Shown here in pieces: positions 10,281-21,735 of a stretch of 64,000 nt of DNA. Both the position numbers and the translations under genes were made by a program. This DNA is from Ditylenchus dipsaci (Eukaryota > Nematoda > Chromadorea > Rhabditida > Anguinidae): positions 124,001 to 188,000 of the forward strand of contig SADC01001382.1 of NCBI GenBank assembly GCA_004194705.1. The letters are read 5' to 3'. Position 1 is the first letter of the stretch, and the number at the start of each line of letters is the position of its first letter. The notes under the pieces are model-generated. The model worked only from the letters and a program-made list of their open reading frames with translations. It ran no database searches and was not told the origin of the DNA.

Positions 10281-12935
10281 TATATTGTACAATATTGTTT
10301 GTTTGCTGATTTGCAAAAAAAAATTTTTATTATTTACTTATTTAACTCCATCACACGAAAATTACAAAACTTGAACTAAATTAAGTGCGTGGATGCCACT
10401 TTAAGTTAAAAATTAGTAAAATTGCCGTAGAAAGCCTTCAGGAATTAGACCGCGAGGAATTGCGTTAAAGTATAACCTCTATAAATCTTACATCCTTTAG
10501 AACCGCCCCTCCACTCTTTTTTTGACTAGGATTTTAGAGTTAAGACAATTTTTCATTTACAATTTCAAAATTTTTCAGCGAAAATTCAATTAATTCGTCA
10601 TGGAGGATCAGTAGAGGTTATTCGGTATCCTGGGATTTTAATTATATTCCCTTTCTTCTTTTTAATCGTTCGTTTAATTTAATTTTCTTCATTTATTTTT
10701 ATTGTGAAAAATGAGCTGTACACTGAACAAAAAAAATTGCCTGCAAAATGCCTAAGAAAGATTTTTTTCGAACTGCGGAAAACGGGTAATTTTTTCACTG
10801 ATTTCCGCCGCGGTCAAAATCCCTGAAGAGGGGATTTCCGCCTACCACCGAAAAAAAAATCAGCAAAAATATTTAATAAAATTCTTTAAATCTGATGTTT
10901 TGATGCATTTGCACAATAACATCAGAATGTCTATTTTCCAATTTTTTTAAACACTTTTTTACACTATCTTAAACTTATAGATTTCAAAGCTTTTCGCTGT
11001 TACAGTCCACTCTTTTTAAACAGGCACTCTCTATAAACCGGCACTTTTGAAAATCATGATTTGGCTAGCCGAAAAGGAGATTAGACAAAGCTTAATCCCG
11101 ATAAACCGGCACCCTAAGCTGGTCCCCAGGGGTGCCGGTTTTTTGAGAGTGCACTCTAAAAATGGCTTTCAAATTCACTCTAGAGTTGGAATACAAAAAA
11201 GCATGAAAGAAATTTTTGTTATCATTTATAATAGGTCATTTTTTGCTTTAGTCCACCCTTATGTTTTTGGGTTTTTTTGATTGGGCGTAGGGTGACCCTT
11301 GGACTCAGAAATTTTAACCAAACAACGAAAAAAAATAAGTTTAAGCTACTTCTAACGTACGCTGGCCTTCTCTAAGTCCAAACCTAAGCCAAAAATAAAC
11401 AACAGGGAAAACCAAGCCAAAAATTCATTTTCTTTTACAAAACCAACCATTTAATCATTAAAATGGTTAGAAAGAGACCAATCTTTTTTTTCAGTTTAAA
11501 TAACTCAAACAGCTGTTCCAAACCGTATTCTGCAGTAATGAAACGACCGGTTAGGGTGTTTATTTGGACCCACTGTAGTCTTTTCTTTATTTCACGTGTT
11601 CCTGCTGAAGTTGGCTGGATGGGTGTCCCAAAAGGGGGACTAGTTCAGGTTGGTGTGCGTGTATATTTGTTGATGTGGATGGTTTATAGGTAGTATGACT
11701 ACTACTACTAAAAGATTCCGTAGCCTGTCCGCTTTGTTTTGATTGTTAGAAAGGGGGGGGAGATGTTGATGGAATTCCAATTCATGAACTACCTTTTCCT
11801 TATTTTCCATTCTATTTTCGTTTCACTTTCTTCTTTTTTTCAATTCTCCCGTATGACTTTGGATGGAAGATGAAGGGCGGGCACAACTTCATACAGGACA
11901 AAAACAAAAAAACCTACGCAAAAAATAGTTGTTACATTTGTTTTCAATAATTATCAAATCACTTAATTATGTGCCAATTTTTTTTATTTAGAAAAAAGTT
12001 GTGAGAAATTTCTTTCTTTTGTTTTATCCTAACTTTTTTTGATACAGTAGCTTTTGTGTGCAGTAGACGGGAAGGATGTGACGAAATGACTCAACTATAA
12101 AGTAAAAGTGCAATTTTGATGTCTACAATAAGTCTTAGTTTTTTATTTATCCAAAAGCGAATTGAAAAATAACTACACTGCATTTTACTAATAATTCAGC
12201 ATGATAAGCATCCGCTAAAATGAGTACTACGACTTTTATTCTAAATTTCACGTAGCAAAAACACTCTTTTGCAAAAATTTTAATCAAATGCAAAAAACTG
12301 TTTTGCGAAATTGAGTCAGGAAAAAAGTATGGGCATTTTAAATTCGTAAAATTTCTTGGTCCACAGTGTATTACGTTTACTGAACATTTGCACTTTAAAA
12401 TGGCAAAAATATTTTCTTGCAAAAAAGGCCCGACAATTTTTTTGTTGCGGAATTTTTAAATTTAAACGTTACTTTTGCATAAGAACAAAAGATACTGCAT
12501 AGAGATGTTTCTAGGAATCATAAATAAATGTGTTTCTAATGTAGCTGAAGCATTCTTCCTCTAGTTAATCCGATCCGGTCTTTTGGTTAAGTTAACATCT
12601 AGTTCTTCGTCGCCTCATCTTCTCTTTTTCGCTTTTATCGCCGAAAAGGATTGGATTCGGTGGGTTGGATATCAGTGGATATCAGTAAAGGCCTTCCTCC
12701 GTCTAACAACTCTTAGCCCTGGGGGTGGAAGAGGAGATAGGGAGATTAAATAAAATGTATCTTCTTCTTTCTTTTTTCCCACTTTCTTGGATAATAATAA
12801 TTATGGGGATTCCGAGAAGCAGAAGAAGATGTTCAAGAAACATTCTCCCTCTTAATCAAAACCGCTTTTTGCAGGTTTGATGACCTTGGTGGATTGATGT
12901 GCTGTATAGTCCAAAAGCAGTAATAGCGTTTTTTG
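10281..12935. other. intergenic, repeats only
   Basis: Includes a decayed element around 10450-10640 (AACCTCTATAAATCTTACA and TAGAGGTTATTCGG at opposite ends) and a pogo-like element at 10984-11155. Otherwise it is AT-rich sequence. No convincing coding stretch was seen on either strand; the short open frames here lack family features and splice logic. Confidence 0.4.
10984..11155. repeat. MITE with ATAAACCGGCAC arms
   Basis: ACAGTCCACTCTTTTTAAAC and ATAAACCGGCACTTTTG on the left are answered by ATAAACCGGCACCC, GGTGCCGGTTTTTTG and GAGAGTGCACTCT on the right. It resembles the pogo-like elements elsewhere in the window but with different sequence. Confidence 0.45.
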
Positions 12936-15900
12936 ATGGACCAGGCCCATGCCGTCGCTACTACTACTCAGTCACCTTTTAACCCTACATCATTTAGGCA
13001 ACCCACCTTCAACGAGCTATTGATTCAAGCAGTGCAAGGTAATTTTAATGGAAATACAGCAAATCGCTTAAAAGACCTCAATTTCCGCCTTTTTTCGGAC
13101 TCATTTTGATTTCATTAAAGACTAAAAAAAGTCTAGCCGCGGTTTAGGGTGACATTTTCGAACTCAGTGCTTTTGGCAAAATTTTGGATGGCGAAATCCT
13201 TGAAAAGTTTTTTCAGTGTGAGGGTATTTTCTTATTTGTTTTTCTTGTTTTTAATGCATTGAACACTAAAAAGACCCAAATAGTCATCCCTGAAATTTAC
13301 CACAAAAATTTTTATTTTTGGATGCCTCAGTCCCATAAACTGATTTTCAGCAATTGAGTATCTAACGAATATCAGCTTGGGGAACCAAGTCATCCAAAAA
13401 ATAAAATTTTTGTGGTAAATCCCAGGGATAGCTATTGAGGTATTTTGTGTGATTAGTGAATTGAAAAACAAGGGCAAATAAAAATTTGAAGAGTTTACAT
13501 TTTACAAGTCGATAGCTTCCTTTGTTAGACCCTTTTGCCTGCCATGCCTGAAAACAACAGGGGGATCATGAAAAATATTTTCCAGCGGGCGTATTATTTA
13601 AGTTAGTCGGGAGAATAACTCTGGTCAAAAGTAGCCGTTGTAGTTTATGAAAGCCTAAAATTTTTCAAAAAGTGTTTAATACATTTTGTGGAGGAGGTCC
13701 AAAAAATTAATCTGCTTTATTTTACCTTCGAAAAAACTCATACAAATACCCTTAAGACTTGGAGTACCGAGCGGCCGTTTTAGTTATCCTGGCTCAGAAT
13801 ATATCGTTGAGAAGGACGGTGAAATTGTTTTTGCAAAGAGTCACGATGCGGTGGTCAGGTGCCCCTCTTAATCGACCAAGTCACAATTTTTGCCTCTGCA
13901 ACTTCAAAGAAGTAGCCAATTTTCATAGTAGATTAAATTTATTTCATAAGTAACAGAAAGCGCAAATTACGAGCTTTCTAATGACATATCGTTGAGGTAT
14001 TTATGACGATCGAATAAAAAAAGTTTGGCTTAAAGAAATCATTGTGTTTTTTCAAAGCGTTGTTCATACAAAAATATGCACAAAAAAGTGTGAAAAAGCC
14101 ATTTTTTACCAGCTCAGCATAAAATTCTGAGCCAGGATAACGTAAGTACTTCGAGTGCTAAATAGACTCCAAATGCCCATTTCCAATTTCACATACAGCT
14201 ATTTAAAAACCGTTTGAAAAAATTTCTGGCTGGAAATTTTTTTCTTCATCCTTTCTTTTTTTAGGTCATCCGGAACTATATGATCAACAGGTGAATTTTA
14301 ATTTATTTTTATGCTATCATTATGTTCTTTACAGCACAGGGTTTGTACAGACAGTGGCGAGAGGAATGTCATTTGGGAAAATATCGCCAACCGCATCGAC
14401 CAGTCTATCACAGGTTATTTACTCTTTTTACATAAAAAAATCTATAATGAGCTGTCATTGTCAGGCGAATTCGCCAAAAAGAGGTGGTTGCAAATGCGTG
14501 ATCGTTACAGGAAAGAATTAAAAATGGCATTGCGGAACAGGATGCACCCTAAATGGCCGTATTTTGAAAAGGTGGGGTGCCTTTTCTACTATTGATCGGA
14601 ACAGTACAGGGTTATTCAAGAAATTCTAACATTTTCAAACAGCCATAACTTTCCTTATAGAACGTTAATAGAAACTTTGTTTTCACAGTTTCACTCAGTT
14701 TTTCATGAAATTTTTTTAGTATATAAAGTTAAAAACTCTATTTTCGATTAGTCCCCCCTGTGGTTTGGGTCCTACCCACCCAAGGCCGCCCACAGACCAG
14801 GACTAAATCTACAGGCGGGACCATGAAAAAATCGAGTTTTTAACTTTATATACCAAAAGAAATGTCATGCAAAACTGAGTGGAAGTTGTGAAAACAGATT
14901 TTCAAAAACGTCTATAAGAAAAGTTATGGCTGTTTGAAAGTGTTAAAATTTCTTAATAATCCTGTATACTATTTTCACTATTTTTTGTATTTTTATTTAC
15001 CGCTTTTTAGTTGGCTTGGCTGGACCCTTACTTAAAAGACACCAAGTTGATTTAATTTTTAAACATTCAAATTAACAAAGCTTTTAATCTGTAGAAATAT
15101 CAGCGGTTCATCCTTGCTGAGTGGCTGTATAGATGGCATGGAAATCAGTCCTGAACCAACCGAAACTAATGATTCTTTTGGTAAAAAATGTTATATGCCT
15201 TTTTCCGCAATAAAAATAATTTCAGAATTCCACGACTTTCAATATCCAAGCAGTATGTCTACCAATGTTCTTTTAGAAAACTTGATGGCTGTTACTTCCA
15301 ACATTTTCGGTCAAAATAAGGCGAAAAATATGCGAGCTCGTTCGGATGCTTCAGGTGTTTTTAAACTTTTTAATAGATTTCAAATTGTTGTTTTAGAAAA
15401 CACAGTAGCAGAATATTCTCCAGATAGCGCTATTGCTTCAACTTCAGACGATGGTGACATAAATGCTCATTTACCAACCGCTTCGTCGCTACCTAGGATA
15501 TCTAATCTATCAGCAGCAAATTTGTTAGGAAACTTCCATGCTGGCTTGTTAGAAAATGTTAGGCAAAAGCGATTATCTGATTCAACTTGTGATAAAGATG
15601 AGGAAGAAAATGTTTCTGATGCTGATGGTCAACAAATAAAGCAGACAGATGAACAACATCTTGCTTCTGAAAACGTATTAAGTTGTACTCTTATTGTAAT
15701 AAAACTATGAAAAATACCATACACTAACAACTAGAAAAAGTTGCTAATCAATTTTAGTAAAATTTTTTGGCCATATTTGAATGCGAGATTGTTTTTCGAA
15801 CTTAGTTTTCCGTGTTAATTTTCGTTCATACACATTCATTTTGTAGAGGAGGTCCAGTCCTACTGATCACCAATCCATTGACAAACTGCTCAATCCAGAA

Positions 15901-17583
15901 CATTTTGCAGATTCTGCTAGCAACAGGACAGAGAGCGAATCCTGTACACCTTCTAATAACAATTTTACACTTAGCGATGAATTGAAGGCATTCAAGGGAA
16001 ATGGGCCTCGGAATAAGATTCGCAACCCTCCGTATTTGGTAACAATCCAAATACAGTTGAACTTCAGAATTTAGCAAATCTTCTAGGTGCGTCGTGGAGG
16101 GGTGTCAAAGTCAAGAACTGCACATCGATCGGTGAAGGTCTCATTGAACATGGCCAGCCACCTGCTCACCAGACTGCTACTTCAAATGTTATGGCAAAAC
16201 ACCTAAAAGTGCTCAAAAAGACTCTGTCTAGTTGCAATAACTCTGCAGGAAACACCCCTACGAATGCTCCTAACCCACTTTCGTTTGAGGGAGGCCAGTT
16301 CAGTCTAATGAGTCAATTTCCAAATTTCACAGCACCTAATTTCGGACTAGATAGTGTTGAGTGGATGAACTGTCCGAAGGACAGCAAAGCTAAAGACGAT
16401 GCTACAAATACTGATTGGGTTGGCTTTATTGATTTGACAAAAATTCAATTTCTAGGCAATCTTTAGGTGAATGATGAAGATTTGTTGTTTGCTCGCTTAA
16501 TCGTGGTGCGACTGAAAAAGTTTAGCACAAAGGATAGAAGATCAGTAAGATTTTCAAACCATTTAAAACAATATATCTCATATAATTTGTTCAAAACTGC
16601 CTTCTGGTTTTTTCGGTTTGATGACATTACATTTAGAAATGATATTCACGTACAGTAAAAAAATGTCCAAGAAGAAAAGTTGAGAGTTAAACATTACCTC
16701 AACTATTTCGTATTTTAGATAAAAATGAAAATTTGTAAGAAAAAGGTATATTCAACTGTTTTTGAATCAAAAAATATTAACGAATAAGAAGGCTAAACTA
16801 CACAATCTTGAGCTCGCTGAAAATCAACTTTTAACCACTTTTTTAGGTAATTCAAGGGTTGAAACGTGTAGAAAACGGGGCTTGGTTGGTTAGAGATGCG
16901 CGCACTCACTTACCTTAGACATGATTCAGAGCAAAACTCATGATCGAAAATTCTTATAGAGACTCTTTCGGCCCAGTTCCAGTGACTTAAACAGTGTAAA
17001 ATAAGAATAGAATAGTTTTTTTCTAAAATGGTCGTCGGCGCCCTAAAAACATGTTTTCTACACGTTTCAACCCTTGAATTACCGAAAAAAGTGGTTAAAC
17101 GTTGATTTTGAGCGAGCTCAAAATTGTGTAGTCCTGCCAAAAACAATTTGGGATGCCAAAAAGTACAGATATTTTTAAAAACTACTATTTCCATCTCTGT
17201 ACACACCCACTTTTTACATCATATCCATTTTTGCCCTAGTCTTAGGGTTAACCGGGCTTCAGCCTCCCCGAAAAAAAATTCTGGCTACGACTCTGATGGT
17301 GACCATTTGCGTGTAAAATTTCGATTTATTACAAATTTTTACAATTGTTCTACAAGATCCTTCTTGAAGTTAGATATTTCCAATGTTCTTGGCTCAAAAA
17401 TTCAGAAACCGATCGGACAAGTGTGCCCGTAGTCAAATATTTTTTGGGTGGTCTGGTTTTACAGACCTTTTACTTTACGAAAAATTCATAGTTGAATAAT
17501 AGCTATTTTCTTATTAGATAAGAGCGAAAATAAATGAATGGATAGACGAAAAGGAAGAGGAGCTGGAGGGCGACAAGAAATGA
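12936..17583 (+). CDS. MADF-BESS domain transcriptional regulator
   Basis: Adf-1-type DNA-binding regulator. Exons inferred: 12936-13038, 14265-14290, 14335-14413, 14465-14571, 15011-15045, 15095-15180, 15226-15354, 15397-15674, 15847-16418, 16467-16544, 17518-17583; about 519 residues. The MADF domain spans residues ~30-125: LLIQAVQGHPELYDQ, NVIWENIANRI, KKRWLQMRDRYRKELK, WPYFEKLAWLDPYLKDTK. A long Ser/Asn/Asp-rich linker follows, then a C-terminal BESS motif (NDEDLLFARLIVVRLKKF, then RRSIRAKINEWI) and an acidic end EEELEGDKK. MADF binds DNA and BESS mediates protein contacts in the known family. Exon 9 is 572 bp between two phase-0 borders, one short of a multiple of three; the frame break sits at the TTTGG run 16035-16039. 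The 48-bp intron before the BESS exon is very small. Introns 1, 4 and 10 hold large palindromes. No paralogue or partner is apparent nearby. Confidence 0.9.
13270..13445. repeat. palindrome in MADF gene intron 1
   Basis: CAAATAGTCATCCCTGAAAT and ACCACAAAAATTTTTATTTT on the left are mirrored by AAAATAAAATTTTTGTGGTA and CCAGGGATAGCTATTGAG on the right. Confidence 0.6.
13755..14160. repeat. large palindrome in MADF gene intron 1
   Basis: Left arm around 13757-13805 (GGAGTACCGAGCGG, TTATCCTGGCTCAGAATAT) is answered at 14115-14160 by ATTCTGAGCCAGGATAACGT and ACTTCGAGTGCT. A related palindrome, with CACTCGAACTACCGAGCG, is at 58330-58790. Confidence 0.5.
14605..14970. repeat. palindrome in MADF gene intron 4
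   Basis: Long arms: AACAGCCATAACTTTCCTTA, TTTTCACAGTTTCACTCAGT and GTATATAAAGTTAAAAACTC on the left are mirrored by GAGTTTTTAACTTTATATAC, AACTGAGTGGAAGTTGTGAA and AAGTTATGGCTGTTTGAAA. The loop is around 14750-14820. Confidence 0.7.
16793..17136. repeat. palindrome, family D, in MADF gene intron 10
   Basis: Outer arms CTACACAATCTTGAGCTCGC and GGTAATTCAAGGGTTGAAAC on the left are mirrored at 17050-17136. Inside is GAGATGCGCGCACTCACTTA followed by CCTTAGACATGATTC, a core shared with the repeats at 26.5-27.1, 29.0-29.9 and 32.4-32.6 kb. Confidence 0.65.
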
Positions 17584-19554
17584 CTTGTCGATTGATGTAG
17601 ATATGGTGTATATTTTCTATGTGTATTTTGTTGTTTGAGAAATCCAGGTTGTTTGTTTGTCTCTTTCATTCACTTTCAACAGTCATTTGTACTTTCTTTC
17701 ACACTTTTAGATCTTTCATTATTGTCTGTAACTTATTTTTGAGTTTTTTGTAAAACATTAAGCCAGCTTGTGGTTAGCATTTATGTACAAACATGTGAAA
17801 GGCTTCCAGATTGTTGAAAATAAAGTGAACACTACAAAAACTCAACCCTGAAAGCACTTATTATTTGAACCTCAGAAGCAGGGTAGGACGGTTGCAATTT
17901 TTTTGGCTTCAGTGGGGGCTTTAAGCCAGAAGTTTAGGGTTTCGATTTCGAGTCCAAAACTCGAAATAGGGGTATGGGGCATCGTAACTCGAAAAAATGA
18001 CTAGAATTTTTTTTCGAGGCCTCGAAACTCGAAAGAAGGACTCGAAACTCGAAAATTTTTCGAGTTTTCGAAGTCCAAAGCTACGGAAATCGAGCCCTTT
18101 TCACTGCACCATCTACTCATACCAATTTATAACTCTTTCTGAATTAACAAATAAAATGTTAATTTTTAAATGAAAATAAAAAATATTCAAATATTTTTGG
18201 TTTCGGTACTCTTTGGAAAAACACTTAAGGAACATGCTGTGACAGCAGTTGAACAAAAATACATGCGTTCTCACCTAGATTTTTAAGGTTTTCTGCCTAG
18301 TTTTTGAAATCAGTATAAGGTCATCAATACTAAATTTAAGGCAAAACGAGTCAAAAATTGAACAATTCGAAAAAGTTTTCTAGTTCTTTTTTATTTGAAA
18401 CGCGAGGAATGCCCCTTTAACACCTCTTCTTACATGACAAGTCAAAAGATGACGATGGATAGGCATAATGAACAATGAGTAAACAAAATGGGTGTGCTCC
18501 TCCTTGAAATTTTTTTAATGTAGTTTCTTGGTTTATTGGATTAGAAGGCGCACGTTAGTAAAAAATTAGAAAATTGAAAAAAAATCGGTGCTTTAAAGAG
18601 ATTACCTTACCTTGTTAACCCTATTGTTACGAAAGAGCCATTGGAGGCACCAAGGTAAAAAAGCGCACTCACTTCTTTCAAAAAAGGCCGAAGTGTTGTA
18701 TTTTTTACTAACGAAATTAATTAAAATTTAAACAACCAAATATTTTGCTCTTTGTACATCAACTACTGTAAAAGCTGATCTTCAGAGAGACTTAGGGCAA
18801 GAGTAAGTCAAGCAGAAAATTGGCCAAGTACATGATATAAAAGCCGTTTAAATTAAATAGGATGCATATGGCTGCTTGTGAATGGTGACCAAACGAAGCA
18901 GACTTCAAGTGGCGGATGATATGCCACTCTGACTGAAAAATAGAAAAGCAAATTTAATCAAATAATAATAATAGTGTGTAAAACAAGAAACAACACCTCA
19001 AACATTTCCCCCTTTATATCCAATTATTACGGTAGCAGGCAATGTTTGTGCAGTGGATTAACAAGTGTGCTTTTCTCATGGCACTGTGTCCAACAGGCGG
19101 CTCATATTTTTGAGGAGTAGTAGCAGAAAAAACATCTTCATGTGAAGTGAAGTAGTAGTAGTAATGTTTCTGGAATGCAAATAAAATTGTTTTTTTTTGT
19201 TATTAAAACTCAGTAGATATATGTCTTTTGTTTGCATAATAATAACTTCTGTATCTATCCATTGCAAAAATGTACAAAATGAGCCTTTCTATGAAAGGTA
19301 TACAGACTTCAATTCGACCTTTTGCAGGTCTTGTTTTTTCAGCTTCCGCTACCGCTTTGTTTTTTTTCCTACTCTTTGCAAAAGTGGACGCTCACTCCGA
19401 ATATCGACTCTAAATTTTGTTCAAATACGTCTTTTGACGAGAAAACACCCAAGGAAGTCGAAATTATTTAACACTCCAATAGCCGAGTCAGGGTACTGTC
19501 TTGTATAAAATTGTATGGAGATTTTAAATTTGCAGCGAAAAAAAATATTAAAAA

Positions 19555-19950
19555 AAATTCTCGCAGAGTTATGGCTTCTGTAAGTTAAGTCACTATGATT
19601 TACCTTAACTGCAATGCAAAACGACAATTTTAAAAAATAGACACCGGATTCGTATTCAGCATAGTCAATTTATTCGAAAACTGTTCTTTCAATAAGTAGA
19701 TCAACCTCAAATTTGAATTCCTCTCGAGACAAAAATTATTTAAACTTCAAAAAATTCATCATTTAAATAATTTTTTCTCGAGAGGAATTCAAAATTTTAC
19801 ACTGATTTATTTATTTTAAGAGCAGTTTTCAAGTAAATTGACCATGCTGAATACGAATCAGGTATTTATTTTTTAAAATTGTCGTTTTGCATTGCAGTTG
19901 AGGCAAATCATAGTAACTTAACTTACAGAAGCCATAACTCTGCAAGAAAA
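19555..19950. repeat. near-perfect 0.4-kb palindrome
   Basis: Left arm: TCTCGCAGAGTTATGGCTTC, AACTGCAATGCAAAACGACA, GGATTCGTATTCAGCATAGT. Right arm mirrors these in order: TGCTGAATACGAATCAGG, TGTCGTTTTGCATTGCAGTT, GAAGCCATAACTCTGCAAG. The centre carries TTCCTCTCGAGAC ... TCTCGAGAGGAATTC. Non-coding. Confidence 0.7.
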
Positions 19951-20198
19951 AAGATTTTGCGGCAGTAAATTTCAATGAAACACGAACAAATAACTACTTA
20001 AAAGATAGCCCCGCTTCGTCGCCACAATATGCAATTTGCATTTTAAAAAAATCTTTGGTATATAAAAAGTTATGATCATAATTTGTACTTTCGTGCCAAG
20101 ACAAAAACTGAAAAAAGACCAACCTTTGAAAAGGCTCTACCGAAATATTCTTAACGAAAAGATGACGATGGATAGGCATAATAAACAAATAGTAAATC

Positions 20199-20640
20199 CG
20201 TTAGTCGTGAGAATTTTTAAAAGTCTTTTTCTCGTTACAATGAACCCCAAATTCAGCACCGGTTTAGTTCGGTAACGTTGATAATTGCCCGATTATTGTC
20301 CCTACAGTCAATCCCCAAGGATGCCGAATTTTCGAGAGTCTACTGTAAATTTTTTGATCGAATTTTGAAAATCTATGAACACATACCGTATTTCCTCTGT
20401 TAAATCACTTCCTAACTCAAATCGCCTACCCAAAAATTTACAATAATTCTTTCAATAGTTAAAATCTTTCTTATACTTAAAATATCTTTTTACGGTTCGC
20501 GTCACTTTTAGTTCTTTGCTAGGTGCGCTTTTAAAATCTGTATCATTTTACTGAGCTAGAAATGTCAAATAATTAAAAAAGTGTTTTCAACTTTAAGTTT
20601 TCTTTTTATCTCTTTAGAGGAAGTGACTTATCAGAGAAAA
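20199..20640. repeat. inverted-repeat arm 1 flanking DM gene exons 1-2
   Basis: This stretch reappears as its reverse complement at 22045-22386: CCGTTAGTCGTGAGAATTTT, GTTGATAATTGCCCGATTAT, CCCCAAGGATGCCGAATTTT, AACACATACCGTATTTCCTC, GAGGAAGTGACTTATCAGAG. Arm 1 is about 100 bp longer than arm 2. It may comprise two adjacent MITEs copied together. Confidence 0.65.
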
Positions 20641-21044
20641 AAATTCCAGAATAAACATCATGCTACAACCACCATTACTGATCTCAGAATTTTCGTCTTT
20701 CCCGAACGAAAATTTCAAAAACCAAAATCACCATCGTGTTCAGCGTGAAATTCTGAGTCCAACTAAGCAAAAGTGACGCTCTGCCTTTGGAGTGTTAAAT
20801 ACAAGTTCGTAGGCTTTTCATATGTAATCATTTTTTCAACTAAAATATAAAAAAAATCTTGCAGTAAAAAATCCGTTTCAAAGCGCAGTTGAATGTCACG
20901 TTTTCAGCCCTGGATTTTCCTCCCTAAAACTGAGGTCAAAAGCAGTAATAAACTTGAAAAAGTAAAACCGAAAAAGTTGTGATGCAATCGCATTTTATAT
21001 TCTCCCCTAAACACTTGGCTCTATCTCTTAATGGAGAGTTTTTT

Positions 21045-21238
21045 TTTGCCTTGGTCCCCTGTTGTTTTTTTCGCTTTTTTATGCTTTAGGCAAAGGTTGG
21101 CCAGCATATGTTAGGACGGACTCGAACGTATTTTATACTTATGCTAAATTTTGGTTTAACACACGCTGACCCACTTTTGCCCGAGCCTTAACCTAAAAAC
21201 TCACAAAAAAAACAGCAAGGGGGACCAAGGCAAAATCC
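21045..21238. repeat. palindrome, family F
   Basis: CCTTGGTCCCCTGTTGTTTT and ATGTTAGGACGGACTC on the left face AAACAGCAAGGGGGACCAAG on the right. The same motif set occurs at 22430-22630, 34795-35060 and 45349-45492. Confidence 0.6.
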
Positions 21239-21735
21239 CTCGCCCCATCGAGGAATAGGGCGAAACGTTTTTAGAAAATAAGTTACTTTTTTCTCTCCCA
21301 AAAATTAAATGTCAATTTGTGGAAATTTATGTAATTCAGCTTTTAGAGACAATATTTTTTGGCTTGAGTACTAAACGAAATATTATTAGCTTCGCTAGTG
21401 AACAAAAAAAGAAAACTTGCATACAGTTGGCTTTTAGGCCTCGAAAATTTTATGCCCCTTTGAAATCAAAAAAATAAGAGAAGTCCATGAAGATTAGTTT
21501 TTTAACTCTTGTCTCAAGGAAATTGCTTTCTGTAAAATGTTTGCCAATAGGCAATGCTTCCCAGCTACACTCAATGCTGTTAGAATACGCCCCTTTCTTA
21601 TTGCTACTCATTGGCTAGATAAATAGTAGCAGTGGGTGGAGTCATAAATCACAACAAAGCTGAGTGGAAAGAGTATTTCATTTGGCTCACAGTTTGACTC
21701 ACTAAAATCACCATTATTATTTCTTGTTAAAAGCG

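Larger units (their letters stand above)
17584..21735. other. intergenic, repeat-rich, no gene seen
   Basis: A polyadenylation-like AATAAA is at 17819-17824. GAAACTCGAAA-type tandem repeats lie at about 17930-18090. The 18300-18420 stretch (TTCTGCCTAGTTTTTGAAAT, AATGCCCCTTTAA) is shared with 37100-37260. Palindromes are at 19555-19950 and 21045-21238, and an inverted-repeat arm at 20199-20640. TGATGACTGACTC-like regulatory calls would be guesses; no coding exon was found. Confidence 0.4.

Noticed and set aside
12147..12422. 91-residue minus-strand frame
   Set aside because: No family features, splice context or neighbours; AT-rich sequence gives such frames by chance.
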